Source: Gaetbulibacter saemankumensis DSM 17032 (GTDB lineage: Bacteria > Bacteroidota > Bacteroidia > Flavobacteriales > Flavobacteriaceae). Taken from it: a stretch of 64,000 nt of DNA. The notes beneath the pieces are model-generated. The model saw only the letters and a list, made by a program, of their open reading frames with translations, searched no databases and was not told where the DNA came from. Position numbers and translations under genes: made by a program. Numbering within the stretch: the first letter of the stretch is position 1; every line of letters begins with the position of its first letter. Positions 24,894 to 33,510 of the stretch are shown piece after piece. Where the stretch lies: positions 1,419,540 to 1,483,539 of the forward strand of contig NZ_KE384430.1 in assembly GCF_000425645.1 (NCBI RefSeq). Reading direction: 5' to 3'.

Positions 24894-25721
24894 TTAGGCT
24901 TCAATGTTATTATTTGTTTTGTTAAACTCTTTCAGATCAGTGTCATTGAATCCTACAAAGGCATCATTCATAATATTAAAATATTTTTGTTTTAATCTTG
25001 ATTGTTTGCCTTCTAAAATTGTACTTTTTTTAAAAAATCTATAAAAGACACTTCTAATATCTTTTTTTGAGTACATGATACAATTAAAATTTTGTTTTAT
25101 TGGTGCTAAGTCTATAAAGGTGGATTTAATGAATATTAAAAGTTGTTGCTCTGTTAAATAACACTTTTGATCTTTGTTGGTTGCTTTTGTTAGTATTTCG
25201 AAATGAGTGAAGACATCTTCTATACTGACATTAGGAATTAGTTTGTTTTGTTTATTTAATAAAACCTCTTTATTTAAATGGGTGTTTTTAGGTTTGCTTC
25301 TTTTTTTATTGGCTTGTTTTAACTGTTTTTTACACCACTTTACCGCCTCATTATATATTTCATTATCGGTTCTATTAAATTCGTTTTTACAAATGAATAT
25401 TGTGTGTTTTAGCCAGTTTTTTTGTTCTTCATTAATCCTTAGTAAATCTTCATTATTCTCTTTGCATCCCTCACTATGTTTTCTTATATAGAGCTTAAGC
25501 TGTCTGTCTAGAATACTATTTAAAGCTTTAATGGTTACTTGATTTTCAATAAGCCCAACAAAAGCATTGTTATTGTGGACAACCCATAAATGATGACGCC
25601 ATTTTTCATCAAAACCTAGATTAATAAATTCTTGAGATTCCATTGTGTCAGCCATATAAAATATATGCCTTAAATCCTCATTAGGCAACAGCGAATAGAA
25701 TGTTAATTCTCTGTTTTTCAT
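24894..25721 (-). CDS. Unknown island protein next to the integrase, 275 aa
   Basis: A soluble, Lys/Asn-rich helical protein without signal or membrane segments. It starts 16 bp after the integrase stop and shares its direction, so it is likely expressed from the integrase promoter. Proteins of similar size and composition are common between integrase and xis genes in Bacteroidota elements, but I do not know a function and no motif stands out. Confidence 0.6.
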   Translation of the reverse strand: MKNRELTFYSLLPNEDLRHIFYMADTMESQEFINLGFDEKWRHHLWVVHNNNAFVGLIENQVTIKALNSILDRQLKLYIRKHSEGCKENNEDLLRINEEQKNWLKHTIFICKNEFNRTDNEIYNEAVKWCKKQLKQANKKRSKPKNTHLNKEVLLNKQNKLIPNVSIEDVFTHFEILTKATNKDQKCYLTEQQLLIFIKSTFIDLAPIKQNFNCIMYSKKDIRSVFYRFFKKSTILEGKQSRLKQKYFNIMNDAFVGFNDTDLKEFNKTNNNIEA

Positions 25722-25737
25722 TTGTTTTGGTTATTAG

Positions 25738-26988
25738 TTATTCGAAATCCATTAATGAATTAGCAAATTCTTTTTTTGATTCATCTTCAAAACCGGCAAA
25801 ATAATTTTTTGTTACGGAGAGGTCACTATGGTTTAGGGCTTCGCTTATAAATTCAATGCTGGCTCCTTTACGTAATGAATTAGTAGCAAACGAGTGTCTA
25901 GCCCAATAGGTTGATATTTCACTTGGTAAATCGTTTGCTTTAGCTATTCTTTTAATATGGTCGTTAATATATCGAGTGAAGTTTTTGATTTTTTTGTATT
26001 GAGTTATGCTATCGTCTTTAATGTCGATTATATTAAAAACAAAGCCACTTTTATTTTTATTCCCATATCTAGCTATAACTCCTTTTGTGTAATCTGTTAA
26101 GTAAATTGTAATGACGGTTTTCTCTGTAGATTTCTCAAATGTTTTAGCTCTGTAATATTCAAATTTATCGTCTTTAATATCAGAGTATTTCAATAAAGCA
26201 ATGTCTTTTAAATTCATACCATTGCAAGCGTAGCTGAAAAACCAAAATGCTTTAGCTTTGGCTTCATTTTGATTACTAGTCTTAGCATTTAATAAGGCTT
26301 TTAACTGCGATGAGTTTAAAGCTTTTTTTACTTTTTTAGAGCCAGGTATTTTGTATTTATTATCTTTCTTACGCCCAAAGGGATAGATGTCTTTACTTAT
26401 GTCATTCATGCGAATGGCATTGTTGAAAATTACTCTTAAAGTTCTTGTGTAGATTGAAATTGTCGTAAAGCTTTTTCCATTTGAAACCATGTATTTTTGG
26501 TAGTCATAAAGCCAGTCTACATTGATGGCTTCAAAAGTGAGTTTTTCAATAGGGCAGTTCTTTTTATTTAGGCTAAACTCTCCGAGTGAATTAAGGGTGT
26601 ATTTATAACTCTCAGCGGTTCCAACTTTAGCATTTTTAATATTCTCTTGAATAGCTAAATTGAAATGATAGAGAACATTATTTTTGTCAGAGGACTTTCT
26701 AAATAATTTTGTTTCAAACCTAGAAAAATCAAAAACGGTCATTTCATTGGCTTCCTCATTAGCTCGCGTAACTATTCTTTGAAGTTTTAATTGTATCTCT
26801 TTATTTGCTCCTCTTAGATTTTTGTTTTCCGGATTAATCCAAATATTTTTAAATTCCTTTTCTGTCATGTCGGTATCTAGTGAATACCATTTTTCTTTTT
26901 TGTTATAATAGGCGCGCAGTTTTACAGGGTATTTGCCGTTGTCTTTTAAGCGTCTTTTATCAAGTTTAATCGAAATACTATAACTCAT
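25738..26988 (-). CDS. Tyrosine site-specific recombinase (integrase)
   Basis: A 416-residue integrase: an N-terminal arm-binding domain (about 1-90), a SAM-like core-binding domain (about 100-200) and the catalytic domain. The conserved block ISTYWARHSFAT holds the second Arg (about 362), HSDLSVTKNYFAGF holds the His and the Tyr nucleophile (about 396). Box I reads YACNGMNLKDIALL with Asn where the catalytic Arg is usually found. It is read inward from the right end of the island, 163 bp inside attR, and should catalyse insertion into tRNA-Arg. Confidence 0.93.
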   Translation of the reverse strand: MSYSISIKLDKRRLKDNGKYPVKLRAYYNKKEKWYSLDTDMTEKEFKNIWINPENKNLRGANKEIQLKLQRIVTRANEEANEMTVFDFSRFETKLFRKSSDKNNVLYHFNLAIQENIKNAKVGTAESYKYTLNSLGEFSLNKKNCPIEKLTFEAINVDWLYDYQKYMVSNGKSFTTISIYTRTLRVIFNNAIRMNDISKDIYPFGRKKDNKYKIPGSKKVKKALNSSQLKALLNAKTSNQNEAKAKAFWFFSYACNGMNLKDIALLKYSDIKDDKFEYYRAKTFEKSTEKTVITIYLTDYTKGVIARYGNKNKSGFVFNIIDIKDDSITQYKKIKNFTRYINDHIKRIAKANDLPSEISTYWARHSFATNSLRKGASIEFISEALNHSDLSVTKNYFAGFEDESKKEFANSLMDFE

Positions 26989-27004
26989 TACTTATTGATT
27001 TATA

Positions 27005-27012
27005 CAAATATA
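27005..27012 (-). promoter_or_regulatory. -7 promoter box of the integrase gene
   Basis: On the minus strand TATATTTG matches TAnnTTTG exactly, 17 bases before the ATG, and ends 4 bases from the arm-site repeat at 27017-27036. Integrase binding there could repress its own promoter. Confidence 0.6.
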
Positions 27013-27016
27013 CATA

Positions 27017-27036
27017 TTTGCAGAATATTTGCAGAA
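27017..27036. repeat. Putative integrase arm sites, right end
   Basis: Identical to the 20-bp repeat at 15313-15332 and in the same orientation. It lies 115 bp inside attR and next to the integrase promoter. Confidence 0.6.
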
Positions 27037-27150
27037 AATAATACTTAATGAACAGATAATAGATATTAACAATTAGTTCTATATTAGTAGTGATTAAGGG
27101 CAAGTTTAGTAGTATTTACTTAAGAATTGAATAATAATCATATAGCAAAA

Positions 27151-27199
27151 TACTTGATTACGGCTCAAGAGGTTCTAGGTTTGAATCCTGGCGTGGTCA
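27151..27199 (+). repeat. Right attachment repeat (attR), tRNA-Arg 3' half remnant
   Basis: A copy of the anticodon arm to 3' end of tRNA-Arg with a single change (T at 27175). It has no 5' half and no promoter, so it is the displaced chromosomal end and not a functional tRNA. Its own terminator follows. Confidence 0.9.
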
Positions 27200-27203
27200 C
27201 GAC

Positions 27204-27239
27204 TAAAGACTTTCAATTAATTGGAAGTCTTTTTTTTTT
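27204..27239 (+). terminator. Original tRNA-Arg terminator, displaced by the island
   Basis: The arms AAAGACTTTCAA and TTGGAAGTCTTT enclose TTAA and are followed by a long T run. It sits right after attR, as the island copy sits after the intact tRNA. Confidence 0.8.
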
Positions 27240-27386
27240 GTTTTAAATTTTAGATTTTAACATTTTATTATAAGATTTAGCAATAGGTCTAGTTGGGTGT
27301 GTTTTTGTAACTTATTAATTATTAGTTCTCTGTATTTTAAGGAGGTTGTTTTCCATTAATTTTTTGTTATAGTTTGATTTAAAGTG

Positions 27387-27416
27387 TTTGTAAAATCATA
27401 ATATCTATTATTTTTG
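27387..27416 (+). promoter_or_regulatory. Promoter of the TonB receptor gene
   Basis: TTTG (27387-27390) and TATTTTTG (27409-27416) are 18 bases apart, matching both boxes of the Bacteroidota consensus, 34 bases before the ATG. Confidence 0.72.
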
Positions 27417-27450
27417 CTGTTATTTATAAATAGTCTAAATAAATATAATA

Positions 27451-29799
27451 ATGAAATTTTTACTTTCCAACCTATTATTTATGTGTTGCCTTGGTATGTA
27501 TGCCCAAGAAGCAGTAATCTATGGTAAAATTACCGATGAAAAAAATCAAGCTGTGCCTTATGCTACCGTTGTAATTAAAAAAACGTCGAGAGGTGCAATG
27601 GCTGATGAAGATGGTATATATAAAATAACGAATTTGGATGCAGGTCAATATACAATCCAAGTAACAGCTGTAGGATATGCTAAGTTTTCACAAGAATTTA
27701 CTCTTAATCAAGATGAGAATGTTGAACTGGATGTGACATTAGAAACCGATTTACAAGCGTTAAATGAAGTTGTGATTACTTCCAATAGGGTAAAAGAGAC
27801 TTTAGACGAAGTACCATCATCGGTTTCTGTATTAACCTCCGAGCAAATAGAAAATTATGGACAAACCAGTACTAATATAGCAGATGTGCTTTTAGAAATT
27901 CCTGGAATGGCCTTTAGTACAAATCAAACCAGTAATACGGGGCAGACGTTACGAGGTAGAAAAATGTTAGTGTTAATTGATGGGATTCCGCAATCAACAC
28001 CACTTCGTAACGGAAGCAGAGATGTTAATACGATCGATCCAACCACCATAGAGCGCATTGAAGTAATAAAAGGAGCAACAGCCATATATGGTAACGGTGC
28101 CGACGGAGGTATAATCAATTATATTACAAAGAAAACACATTCCGATAAACCTTTTGAGGGTACTACTATTATTGGAAGTACGGGTGCGCTAAAAACAATT
28201 GACAAAACAGTTGGTGCTAACATAACCCAGACTATTTCGGGTAATACTAATAAATTAGGTTATGTGGCTAGTGGTACATTTAGACAAACAGGTGTGTTTC
28301 GCGATGCGGATGGCGAAGTGATATCGCCTTATTATGGTCTTGGTGAAACCAATCAGTATAGTTTGTTTGGTAAATTAAATTATCAAATATCTAAAAAGCA
28401 GAATATTGAATTAATGTACAATTACTTTAGCAGTAATCAAAATTCTGATTATGTATCACAAGTTGGAGAATATGGTGAAACCCCAACTATTGGTATTATA
28501 GGAGAGGATCTCGGTGCGGATCAAGGAAATCGTTATAATCATAATGTTCAGCTTACTTACGATTACTTCAATATTTTTGGAGAAACCGATTTCAAACTCA
28601 ATCTGTATGCTCAGGATTTTAGAACAGTTTATGGTTTTTCAACATTCTTTTATGATCCAGATTTAGGTTTCGATGGAGGGCAGTCATCCATCATTTCGAC
28701 AAAAAAGGGGGCACGATTTAATTTCAATTCACCTTATACTATGGGAGGTGTTACCGGGAATGTACTCTACGGTATAGATGTACTTAACGATCTTACAGCT
28801 CAAGAATTAGTAGATGGCAGAGCATGGGTTCCTGAGACCGATATGACAAACATTGCGCCTTATGCTCAGGTTAAAGCCTTGTACAATAATTTTGTGTTAA
28901 AAGCAGGTATCCGATTTGAAAATATTGGTATAGATATCGACGATTTCACAACGTTAAAAGTATATAACTTGGGAGAAACAACACCAAGTAGAGGCGGGGT
29001 TAATGTTGAAGGAGGAAAGTTAGAATATAATGCGACAACCTTTAATATTGGTTTGCGCTATAATAAACTTGATGCTTTTCAACCTTTTATTAGCTTTTCT
29101 CAAAGTTTTTCAATTGCCGATTTAGGTAGAACTTTACGTGAAGCTACTGAAAATACTGTAAGTCAAATTAATTCTGATGCTGTTATTGCCAATAACTACG
29201 AGATAGGTTTTGCTAGTCGATTAGGGAATACCAGACTTAGCGGTGCAGCCTTTTTAAGTACGTCTAAATTTGGGGCGACATATAATGAAACGCCAAACGG
29301 AATTTTCGAAATTCTTCGTCAACCAGAACGTGTGTATGGATTTGAATTAGCATTAGATACCAAGCTTACCAGTAATTTAAATTTAGGGGGGTCTGTGTCG
29401 TATACAGAGGGTAAGTTAGATTCGCAAAACGATGGGAATTATGATAGATACATTAATAGTGACCGCATTCCACCTTTAAAAACAGTTACTTATTTAGCTT
29501 ATAATTGGGCTAAAAAGTTCAATGCGCGTGTGTCATATATTTATGCTGGAAAACGTGACCACTTCAATCCAAATGCATCCGGTGAATATTCTTATGGCCA
29601 GGGGCCAATTTCTGATTTTGGTATTATGAATTTAACGGCTAGCTACCAAATGACACCAACAACGAAAATTGGTTTAGGAATTGAAAATTTACTCAATAAA
29701 GATTATTACAATTTATTATCACAATTTTCAGCTCGGGATAGAGATTATATAAAAGCTAATGGGGCACGTTTTAATCTGTCTCTGATTGTTAACTTATAA
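27451..29799 (+). CDS. TonB-dependent outer membrane receptor, siderophore type
   Basis: A 782-residue outer-membrane receptor. Signal peptide (1-18, ending MYAQ), an N-terminal carboxypeptidase-regulatory-like domain (about 20-110: VIYGKITDEKNQAVPYATVV), a TonB box-like stretch with ALNEVVITSNR, the plug domain (about 115-230, with RGRKMLVLIDGIP and ERIEVIKGATAIYGNGADGG) and a beta-barrel ending in a terminal aromatic-rich strand (RFNLSLIVNL). The following PepSY protein is a usual partner in iron-siderophore uptake, so that is the likely ligand class; the exact siderophore cannot be told. Confidence 0.93.
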   Translation: MKFLLSNLLFMCCLGMYAQEAVIYGKITDEKNQAVPYATVVIKKTSRGAMADEDGIYKITNLDAGQYTIQVTAVGYAKFSQEFTLNQDENVELDVTLETDLQALNEVVITSNRVKETLDEVPSSVSVLTSEQIENYGQTSTNIADVLLEIPGMAFSTNQTSNTGQTLRGRKMLVLIDGIPQSTPLRNGSRDVNTIDPTTIERIEVIKGATAIYGNGADGGIINYITKKTHSDKPFEGTTIIGSTGALKTIDKTVGANITQTISGNTNKLGYVASGTFRQTGVFRDADGEVISPYYGLGETNQYSLFGKLNYQISKKQNIELMYNYFSSNQNSDYVSQVGEYGETPTIGIIGEDLGADQGNRYNHNVQLTYDYFNIFGETDFKLNLYAQDFRTVYGFSTFFYDPDLGFDGGQSSIISTKKGARFNFNSPYTMGGVTGNVLYGIDVLNDLTAQELVDGRAWVPETDMTNIAPYAQVKALYNNFVLKAGIRFENIGIDIDDFTTLKVYNLGETTPSRGGVNVEGGKLEYNATTFNIGLRYNKLDAFQPFISFSQSFSIADLGRTLREATENTVSQINSDAVIANNYEIGFASRLGNTRLSGAAFLSTSKFGATYNETPNGIFEILRQPERVYGFELALDTKLTSNLNLGGSVSYTEGKLDSQNDGNYDRYINSDRIPPLKTVTYLAYNWAKKFNARVSYIYAGKRDHFNPNASGEYSYGQGPISDFGIMNLTASYQMTPTTKIGLGIENLLNKDYYNLLSQFSARDRDYIKANGARFNLSLIVNL

Positions 29800-29812
29800 A
29801 ATTGCTAGAATT

Positions 29813-29846
29813 AAAGCATCTTGTGAAGTTATTTCAGGATGCTTTT
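29813..29846 (+). terminator. Terminator after the TonB receptor gene
   Basis: AAAGCATC and GATGCTTT form an 8-bp stem with a 17-base loop and a short T run. The long loop means partial read-through into the PepSY gene is possible. Confidence 0.6.
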
Positions 29847-29877
29847 ATGTTTATTAAAATAATAGTATTACTGAAAA

Positions 29878-30921
29878 GTGAATAATAGAATTCTTCTAAA
29901 ATATCATTCGTATTTAGGTATTATAACGGGAGTTTTTCTACTTATAATTGGACTTAGTGGGGCTGTTTTGGCTTTTCATAAGGAGATTGATGCTGTTTTG
30001 TTTAAAGAGTATCAGGTGTATGAAGATGCTGGGGTTTTAGAACTTGATAAGGCTATAAAAACCATACAAAACCAGTTTCCAGAATGGGAAACAAGAATTG
30101 TGAGGTTTAATAAGGGAGAATCGATATTATTTAATTTACGATTACCTGATGCTAGACGATATGTTTTTGTACACCCTAGAACAGGACATGTTATAGCTAA
30201 TATTGATGCTAATACTTATTTTACTAAATGGATTTTAAAATTACATTACTCATTGCATGCCGGTACTGTGGGGCGTATTATGGTATTTGTTATTGGGATT
30301 TTATATTTTTTAGCGTTAATCACAGGCGTTATTCTTTATCGTAAAGTAATTGTAAAAACCTTGCTGTTTCGAGTAAAGTTAAATAGAAGCCGTAGACGAA
30401 ACTTTTATTCTGCTCTGCATCGTTATGTTGGCGTGTGGGCTTTATTATTAAATTTACTTTTAGTGGTAACGGGTGTGTTTATTTCATTTAATGTTGCCAA
30501 AGCGGGATTACAAACTCCTGAAACGCCTGCTCCAGTTTCTCTAAATATATCTGTAGAAACATGTATCCAAAAGATAAAAAATGAATACCCTGATTTTGAG
30601 CCAACCTATATTCGGTTACCAAAAAATATGCAATCAGACTTGGTTGTAAATGGTGTTTTTAGTAGAGATCCTTTTTATTTGAGTGAATACTATAATACAT
30701 TCAAGATAAATAGTCAAACGGGAGATATTCATTCTGTAATCAAAATATCTGAAGCATCAGTACTCAATAAGTTAAACAGTATGATGATTCCGCTTCATTT
30801 TGGAGAGTATGGAGGTTTCGGAATTACTTTACTTTATTGTATAATTGGTCTAAGTGGACCGTTTTTGTCGGTTACGGGTTTTATTATTTGGAAAAAGAAA
30901 CGTAAACTAAATAAGTATTAG
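29878..30921 (+). CDS. PepSY-associated membrane protein (iron-reductase type)
   Basis: A 347-residue protein with four membrane helices (about 11-33, 133-157, 182-207 and 308-330) and two periplasmic PepSY-like regions between them. His residues near helix ends (for example LHYSLHAG and ALHRYVG) could bind haem, as in the PiuB/PepSY group that supports iron release from siderophores. The start is a GTG at 29878, read as NNRILLKYHSYLG. It follows the TonB receptor and very likely works with it. Confidence 0.85.
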   Translation: MNNRILLKYHSYLGIITGVFLLIIGLSGAVLAFHKEIDAVLFKEYQVYEDAGVLELDKAIKTIQNQFPEWETRIVRFNKGESILFNLRLPDARRYVFVHPRTGHVIANIDANTYFTKWILKLHYSLHAGTVGRIMVFVIGILYFLALITGVILYRKVIVKTLLFRVKLNRSRRRNFYSALHRYVGVWALLLNLLLVVTGVFISFNVAKAGLQTPETPAPVSLNISVETCIQKIKNEYPDFEPTYIRLPKNMQSDLVVNGVFSRDPFYLSEYYNTFKINSQTGDIHSVIKISEASVLNKLNSMMIPLHFGEYGGFGITLLYCIIGLSGPFLSVTGFIIWKKKRKLNKY

Positions 30922-31194
30922 TTTAATGCGTTTTTAGTAACGTAGGAACGCCAACCTATTATGACTAATTGTAGTTTATTAGCCTTCGATATGTCAAGTT
31001 TTCTTTTGCTGTAACTTGGCAAAATTACCTTATTAATTTTTGCTAATATTTTAAAAAACTGTTTTCTCATTAAATTAAAATAATAAACTTTAAATATATT
31101 TAAAATGTAAATAGTACAGGCATATTTGTGTACTTTTTAATTGTAAAATATATCCACTAAAAAGGAAATACTATCTTCGCAAAAAATAAGTTTT

Positions 31195-32139
31195 ATGAGT
31201 ATCCTTCTTGTTGTTCTTGGTTTTGCACTTTTAGTTATTGGAGGTGAGTTTTTAGTGCGTTCATCAGTCGCACTGTCGTTTAAATTTAGCATATCAAAAA
31301 TGGTGATTGGAATGACTGTGGTATCCTTTGCGACATCGGTGCCGGAATTGCTGGTGAGTCTCCAGGCAGCATTATCAGGTTCGCCTGCTATTGCTATTAA
31401 TAATGTTGTGGGTTCAAATATAGCTAATATAGGCTTGGTGCTTGGTGTAACAGCAATGATAAGTAATATAGCTGTTGATAAGTCTTTTTACAAATTAAAT
31501 TGGCCGGTTATGATGCTTTTTAGTTTTGCTTTGTATTTCTTTTTATGGCGTGATAAGATTTTGACGGCAGATGAAGGTGTTATTTTGTTTTTAGGGCTGA
31601 TCGTATTTTTATTTATACTATTACGAGGTTCTAAAAAGGATGCTCAAATAGAAGAAGTAGATGATACCTTATCTACAGTTTCAAATTTTAAAATTGGTAT
31701 ATGGCTGCTCATCGGAGCGGTGGCTTTGTATTTTGGTAGTGATTGGTTAGTTGATGGAGCCAAAGATATTGCCCTGTCCTTAGGTGTAAGTGAAGCGGTT
31801 ATTGGGATTTCTTTAATTGCTGTTGGGACTAGTGTGCCCGAATTAGCAGCTTCTGTAGTCGCGGCGGCCAAGCAGGAGAAAGCTATTTCACTTGGTAATT
31901 TATTGGGTTCTAATATTTTTAATATTGGTTCTGTTTTGGGCTTAACGGCAATAATTAAACCTGTGGAGGTTACTGAGATTACTATTGTTACCAGAGATAT
32001 TTTTTGGATGTTAGGTTATGCCTTTGTGATACTTCCAATGGTTTTTATGCCTAAGAGATTTGAAATAACAAGGGTGAAAGGTTTCATTCTTGTTTTAGCT
32101 TATGGAATCTTTACAACCTTGTTATTTATAAAGAAATAA
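31195..32139 (+). CDS. Calcium/sodium antiporter (CaCA family, YrbG-like)
   Basis: A 314-residue membrane protein with about ten helices in two inverted halves. The two alpha repeats are clear: SFATSVPELLVSLQAALSG with NVVGSNIANIG (about 45-80), and GTSVPELAASVVAA with NLLGSNIFNIGS (about 205-245). The acidic Glu in each P-E-L motif binds the cation. It should exchange Ca2+ for Na+ or H+ at the inner membrane. It stands alone between the PepSY gene (273-bp gap, no gene seen) and a bidirectional terminator. Confidence 0.92.
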   Translation: MSILLVVLGFALLVIGGEFLVRSSVALSFKFSISKMVIGMTVVSFATSVPELLVSLQAALSGSPAIAINNVVGSNIANIGLVLGVTAMISNIAVDKSFYKLNWPVMMLFSFALYFFLWRDKILTADEGVILFLGLIVFLFILLRGSKKDAQIEEVDDTLSTVSNFKIGIWLLIGAVALYFGSDWLVDGAKDIALSLGVSEAVIGISLIAVGTSVPELAASVVAAAKQEKAISLGNLLGSNIFNIGSVLGLTAIIKPVEVTEITIVTRDIFWMLGYAFVILPMVFMPKRFEITRVKGFILVLAYGIFTTLLFIKK

Positions 32140-32160
32140 ATAAGAAATTAATGGATATAA

Positions 32161-32190
32161 AAAAGGCTTTACAATTTGTAAAGCCTTTTT
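32161..32190. terminator. Bidirectional terminator between antiporter and GSII genes
   Basis: AAAAGGCTTTAC and GTAAAGCCTTTT enclose AATTT... and carry A and T tracts on either side, serving both convergent genes. Confidence 0.88.
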
Positions 32191-32219
32191 TATTATGAAC
32201 AAAATAATAAACCTAATTA

Positions 32220-33242
32220 TTAAACGTTTGCAGATTTAACAGTTTTGATAATTCTTGCTGCAATTTTGTATGGGTCACCGTTAGAAGCAGGTCTTCTATC
32301 TTCTAACCAACCTTTATATCCTTTTTCAACTGTGATAATTGGAATACGGATTGAAGCACCGCGGTCAGATACTCCATAAGAGAAATCTGTTATCGCTGCC
32401 GTTTCGTGTAATCCAGTTAAACGTTGGTCGTTAAACTCACCGTATACAGCAATGTGCTCATCAACTACAGGGCGGAAAGCTTCACATATAGTATCGTAAG
32501 TTGCTTTATCTCCACAAGTTCTTAGAGTGGTATTAGAGAAGTTTGCGTGCATACCAGAACCATTCCAATCCATATCTTTACCTAATGGTTTTGGGTGGTA
32601 ATCAATATAGTATCCGTATTTTTCAGTTAAACGGTCTAATAAATATCTTGCAATCCAAATTTCGTCACCTGCTTTTTTAGCTCCTTTAGCGAATAATTGG
32701 AATTCCCATTGTCCACATGCAACCTCTTGGTTAATACCTTCAAAGTTTAATCCAGCCTCAATACATAAATCTGCATGCTCTTCAACTAAATCTCTACCAT
32801 GTGTGTTTTTACCACCAACAGAACAGTAGTACATTCCTTGTGGAGCAGGGTATCCTCCAACAGGGAATCCTAATGGCAATTGCGTTTTAGTATCCATAAT
32901 GAAATACTCTTGCTCAAAACCAAACCAGAAATCATCATCTTCATCATCAATAGTTGCTCTACCATTAGAAACATGAGGAGTACCATCTGCATTTAAAACT
33001 TCTGTCATTACTAAATATCCATTAACACGCTCTGGGTCAGGATAGATAGCAACAGGCTTTAAAATACAATCAGAAGAACCACCTTCAGCTTGTCTTGTTG
33101 AAGATCCGTCAAAAGACCAGTTTCCGATTTCTTCTAAGGTACCTTTAAAATCTTCGTGCTCTTCAACTTTAGTTTTACTTCTCATATTTTGGGTAGGGAA
33201 ATATCCATCTAACCAAATATATTCTAGCTTAATTTTTGCCAT
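32220..33242 (-). CDS. Glutamine synthetase, GSII (eukaryote-like) type
   Basis: Makes glutamine from glutamate, ammonia and ATP. The 340-residue length and motifs (YIWLDGYFPTQNMRSKT, WSFDGSSTRQAEGGSSD, the Glu-rich FWFGFEQEYF, MDWNGSGMHANFSN and ASIRIPI) identify the short GSII form. The start at 33242 (MAKIKLEYIWLDG) is chosen because the -7 box at 33284-33291 overlaps a longer ATG at 33284. It is divergent from a GSIII gene. GSII lacks the adenylylation control of GSI, so regulation is probably transcriptional or by feedback. Confidence 0.95.
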   Translation of the reverse strand: MAKIKLEYIWLDGYFPTQNMRSKTKVEEHEDFKGTLEEIGNWSFDGSSTRQAEGGSSDCILKPVAIYPDPERVNGYLVMTEVLNADGTPHVSNGRATIDDEDDDFWFGFEQEYFIMDTKTQLPLGFPVGGYPAPQGMYYCSVGGKNTHGRDLVEEHADLCIEAGLNFEGINQEVACGQWEFQLFAKGAKKAGDEIWIARYLLDRLTEKYGYYIDYHPKPLGKDMDWNGSGMHANFSNTTLRTCGDKATYDTICEAFRPVVDEHIAVYGEFNDQRLTGLHETAAITDFSYGVSDRGASIRIPIITVEKGYKGWLEDRRPASNGDPYKIAARIIKTVKSANV

Positions 33243-33283
33243 AATAATTATTTTAAAATGATAATATTTTGATGTTAATAGCA

Positions 33284-33291
33284 CAAATATA
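33284..33291 (-). promoter_or_regulatory. -7 promoter box of the GSII gene
   Basis: On the minus strand the box is TATATTTG, 41 bases before the ATG at 33242, matching TAnnTTTG exactly. Confidence 0.6.
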
Positions 33292-33448
33292 AATTATTCT
33301 TTCGTACTTCATATTTTAGAGGGGGTATTTCCGAAATGTTCGAGTTATTTTTATTTATACCCTATTTTTTTTAGGCTTATTTTAAAAGAAGTATATTTTT
33401 TTATCATTTAATTGAAAGATTCTTAATCATTAAAATCACAATTATATG

Positions 33449-33477
33449 TTGATTTATTTATGATATTCGTATTTTTG
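33449..33477 (+). promoter_or_regulatory. Promoter of the GSIII gene
   Basis: TTG (33449-33451) and TATTTTTG (33470-33477) are 18 bases apart. The upstream ATG at 33460 lies between the boxes, so translation must start at 33511. Confidence 0.72.
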
Positions 33478-33510
33478 TTTAAAATTCACACAAGTAAATT
33501 TAAGATACTA

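Larger units (their letters stand above)
15216..27199. mobile_element. tRNA-Arg-integrated genomic island carrying defence genes
   Basis: A 12-kb insertion bounded by 49-bp direct repeats of the tRNA-Arg 3' half. A tyrosine recombinase is read inward from the right end, followed by a 275-aa unknown gene, an xis-like HTH gene and a RepA-like ATPase, a common maintenance set for Bacteroidota integrated elements. Cargo: a lipoprotein and small membrane protein, a GATC restriction-modification cluster, and a reverse-transcriptase operon with a membrane protein. No relaxase or conjugation gene is visible, so it moves by help from another element or is only integrative. The flanks are ordinary core genes. 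Confidence 0.92.

Noticed and set aside
27151-27199. Second tRNA-Arg gene at the right end of the island
   Set aside because: The acceptor 5' strand and D arm are missing and there is no promoter; it is only the 3' half.
33460-33510. Upstream ATG of the GSIII gene
   Set aside because: It lies between the -33 and -7 boxes, so it cannot be in the transcript; the start at 33511 matches the family N-terminus.
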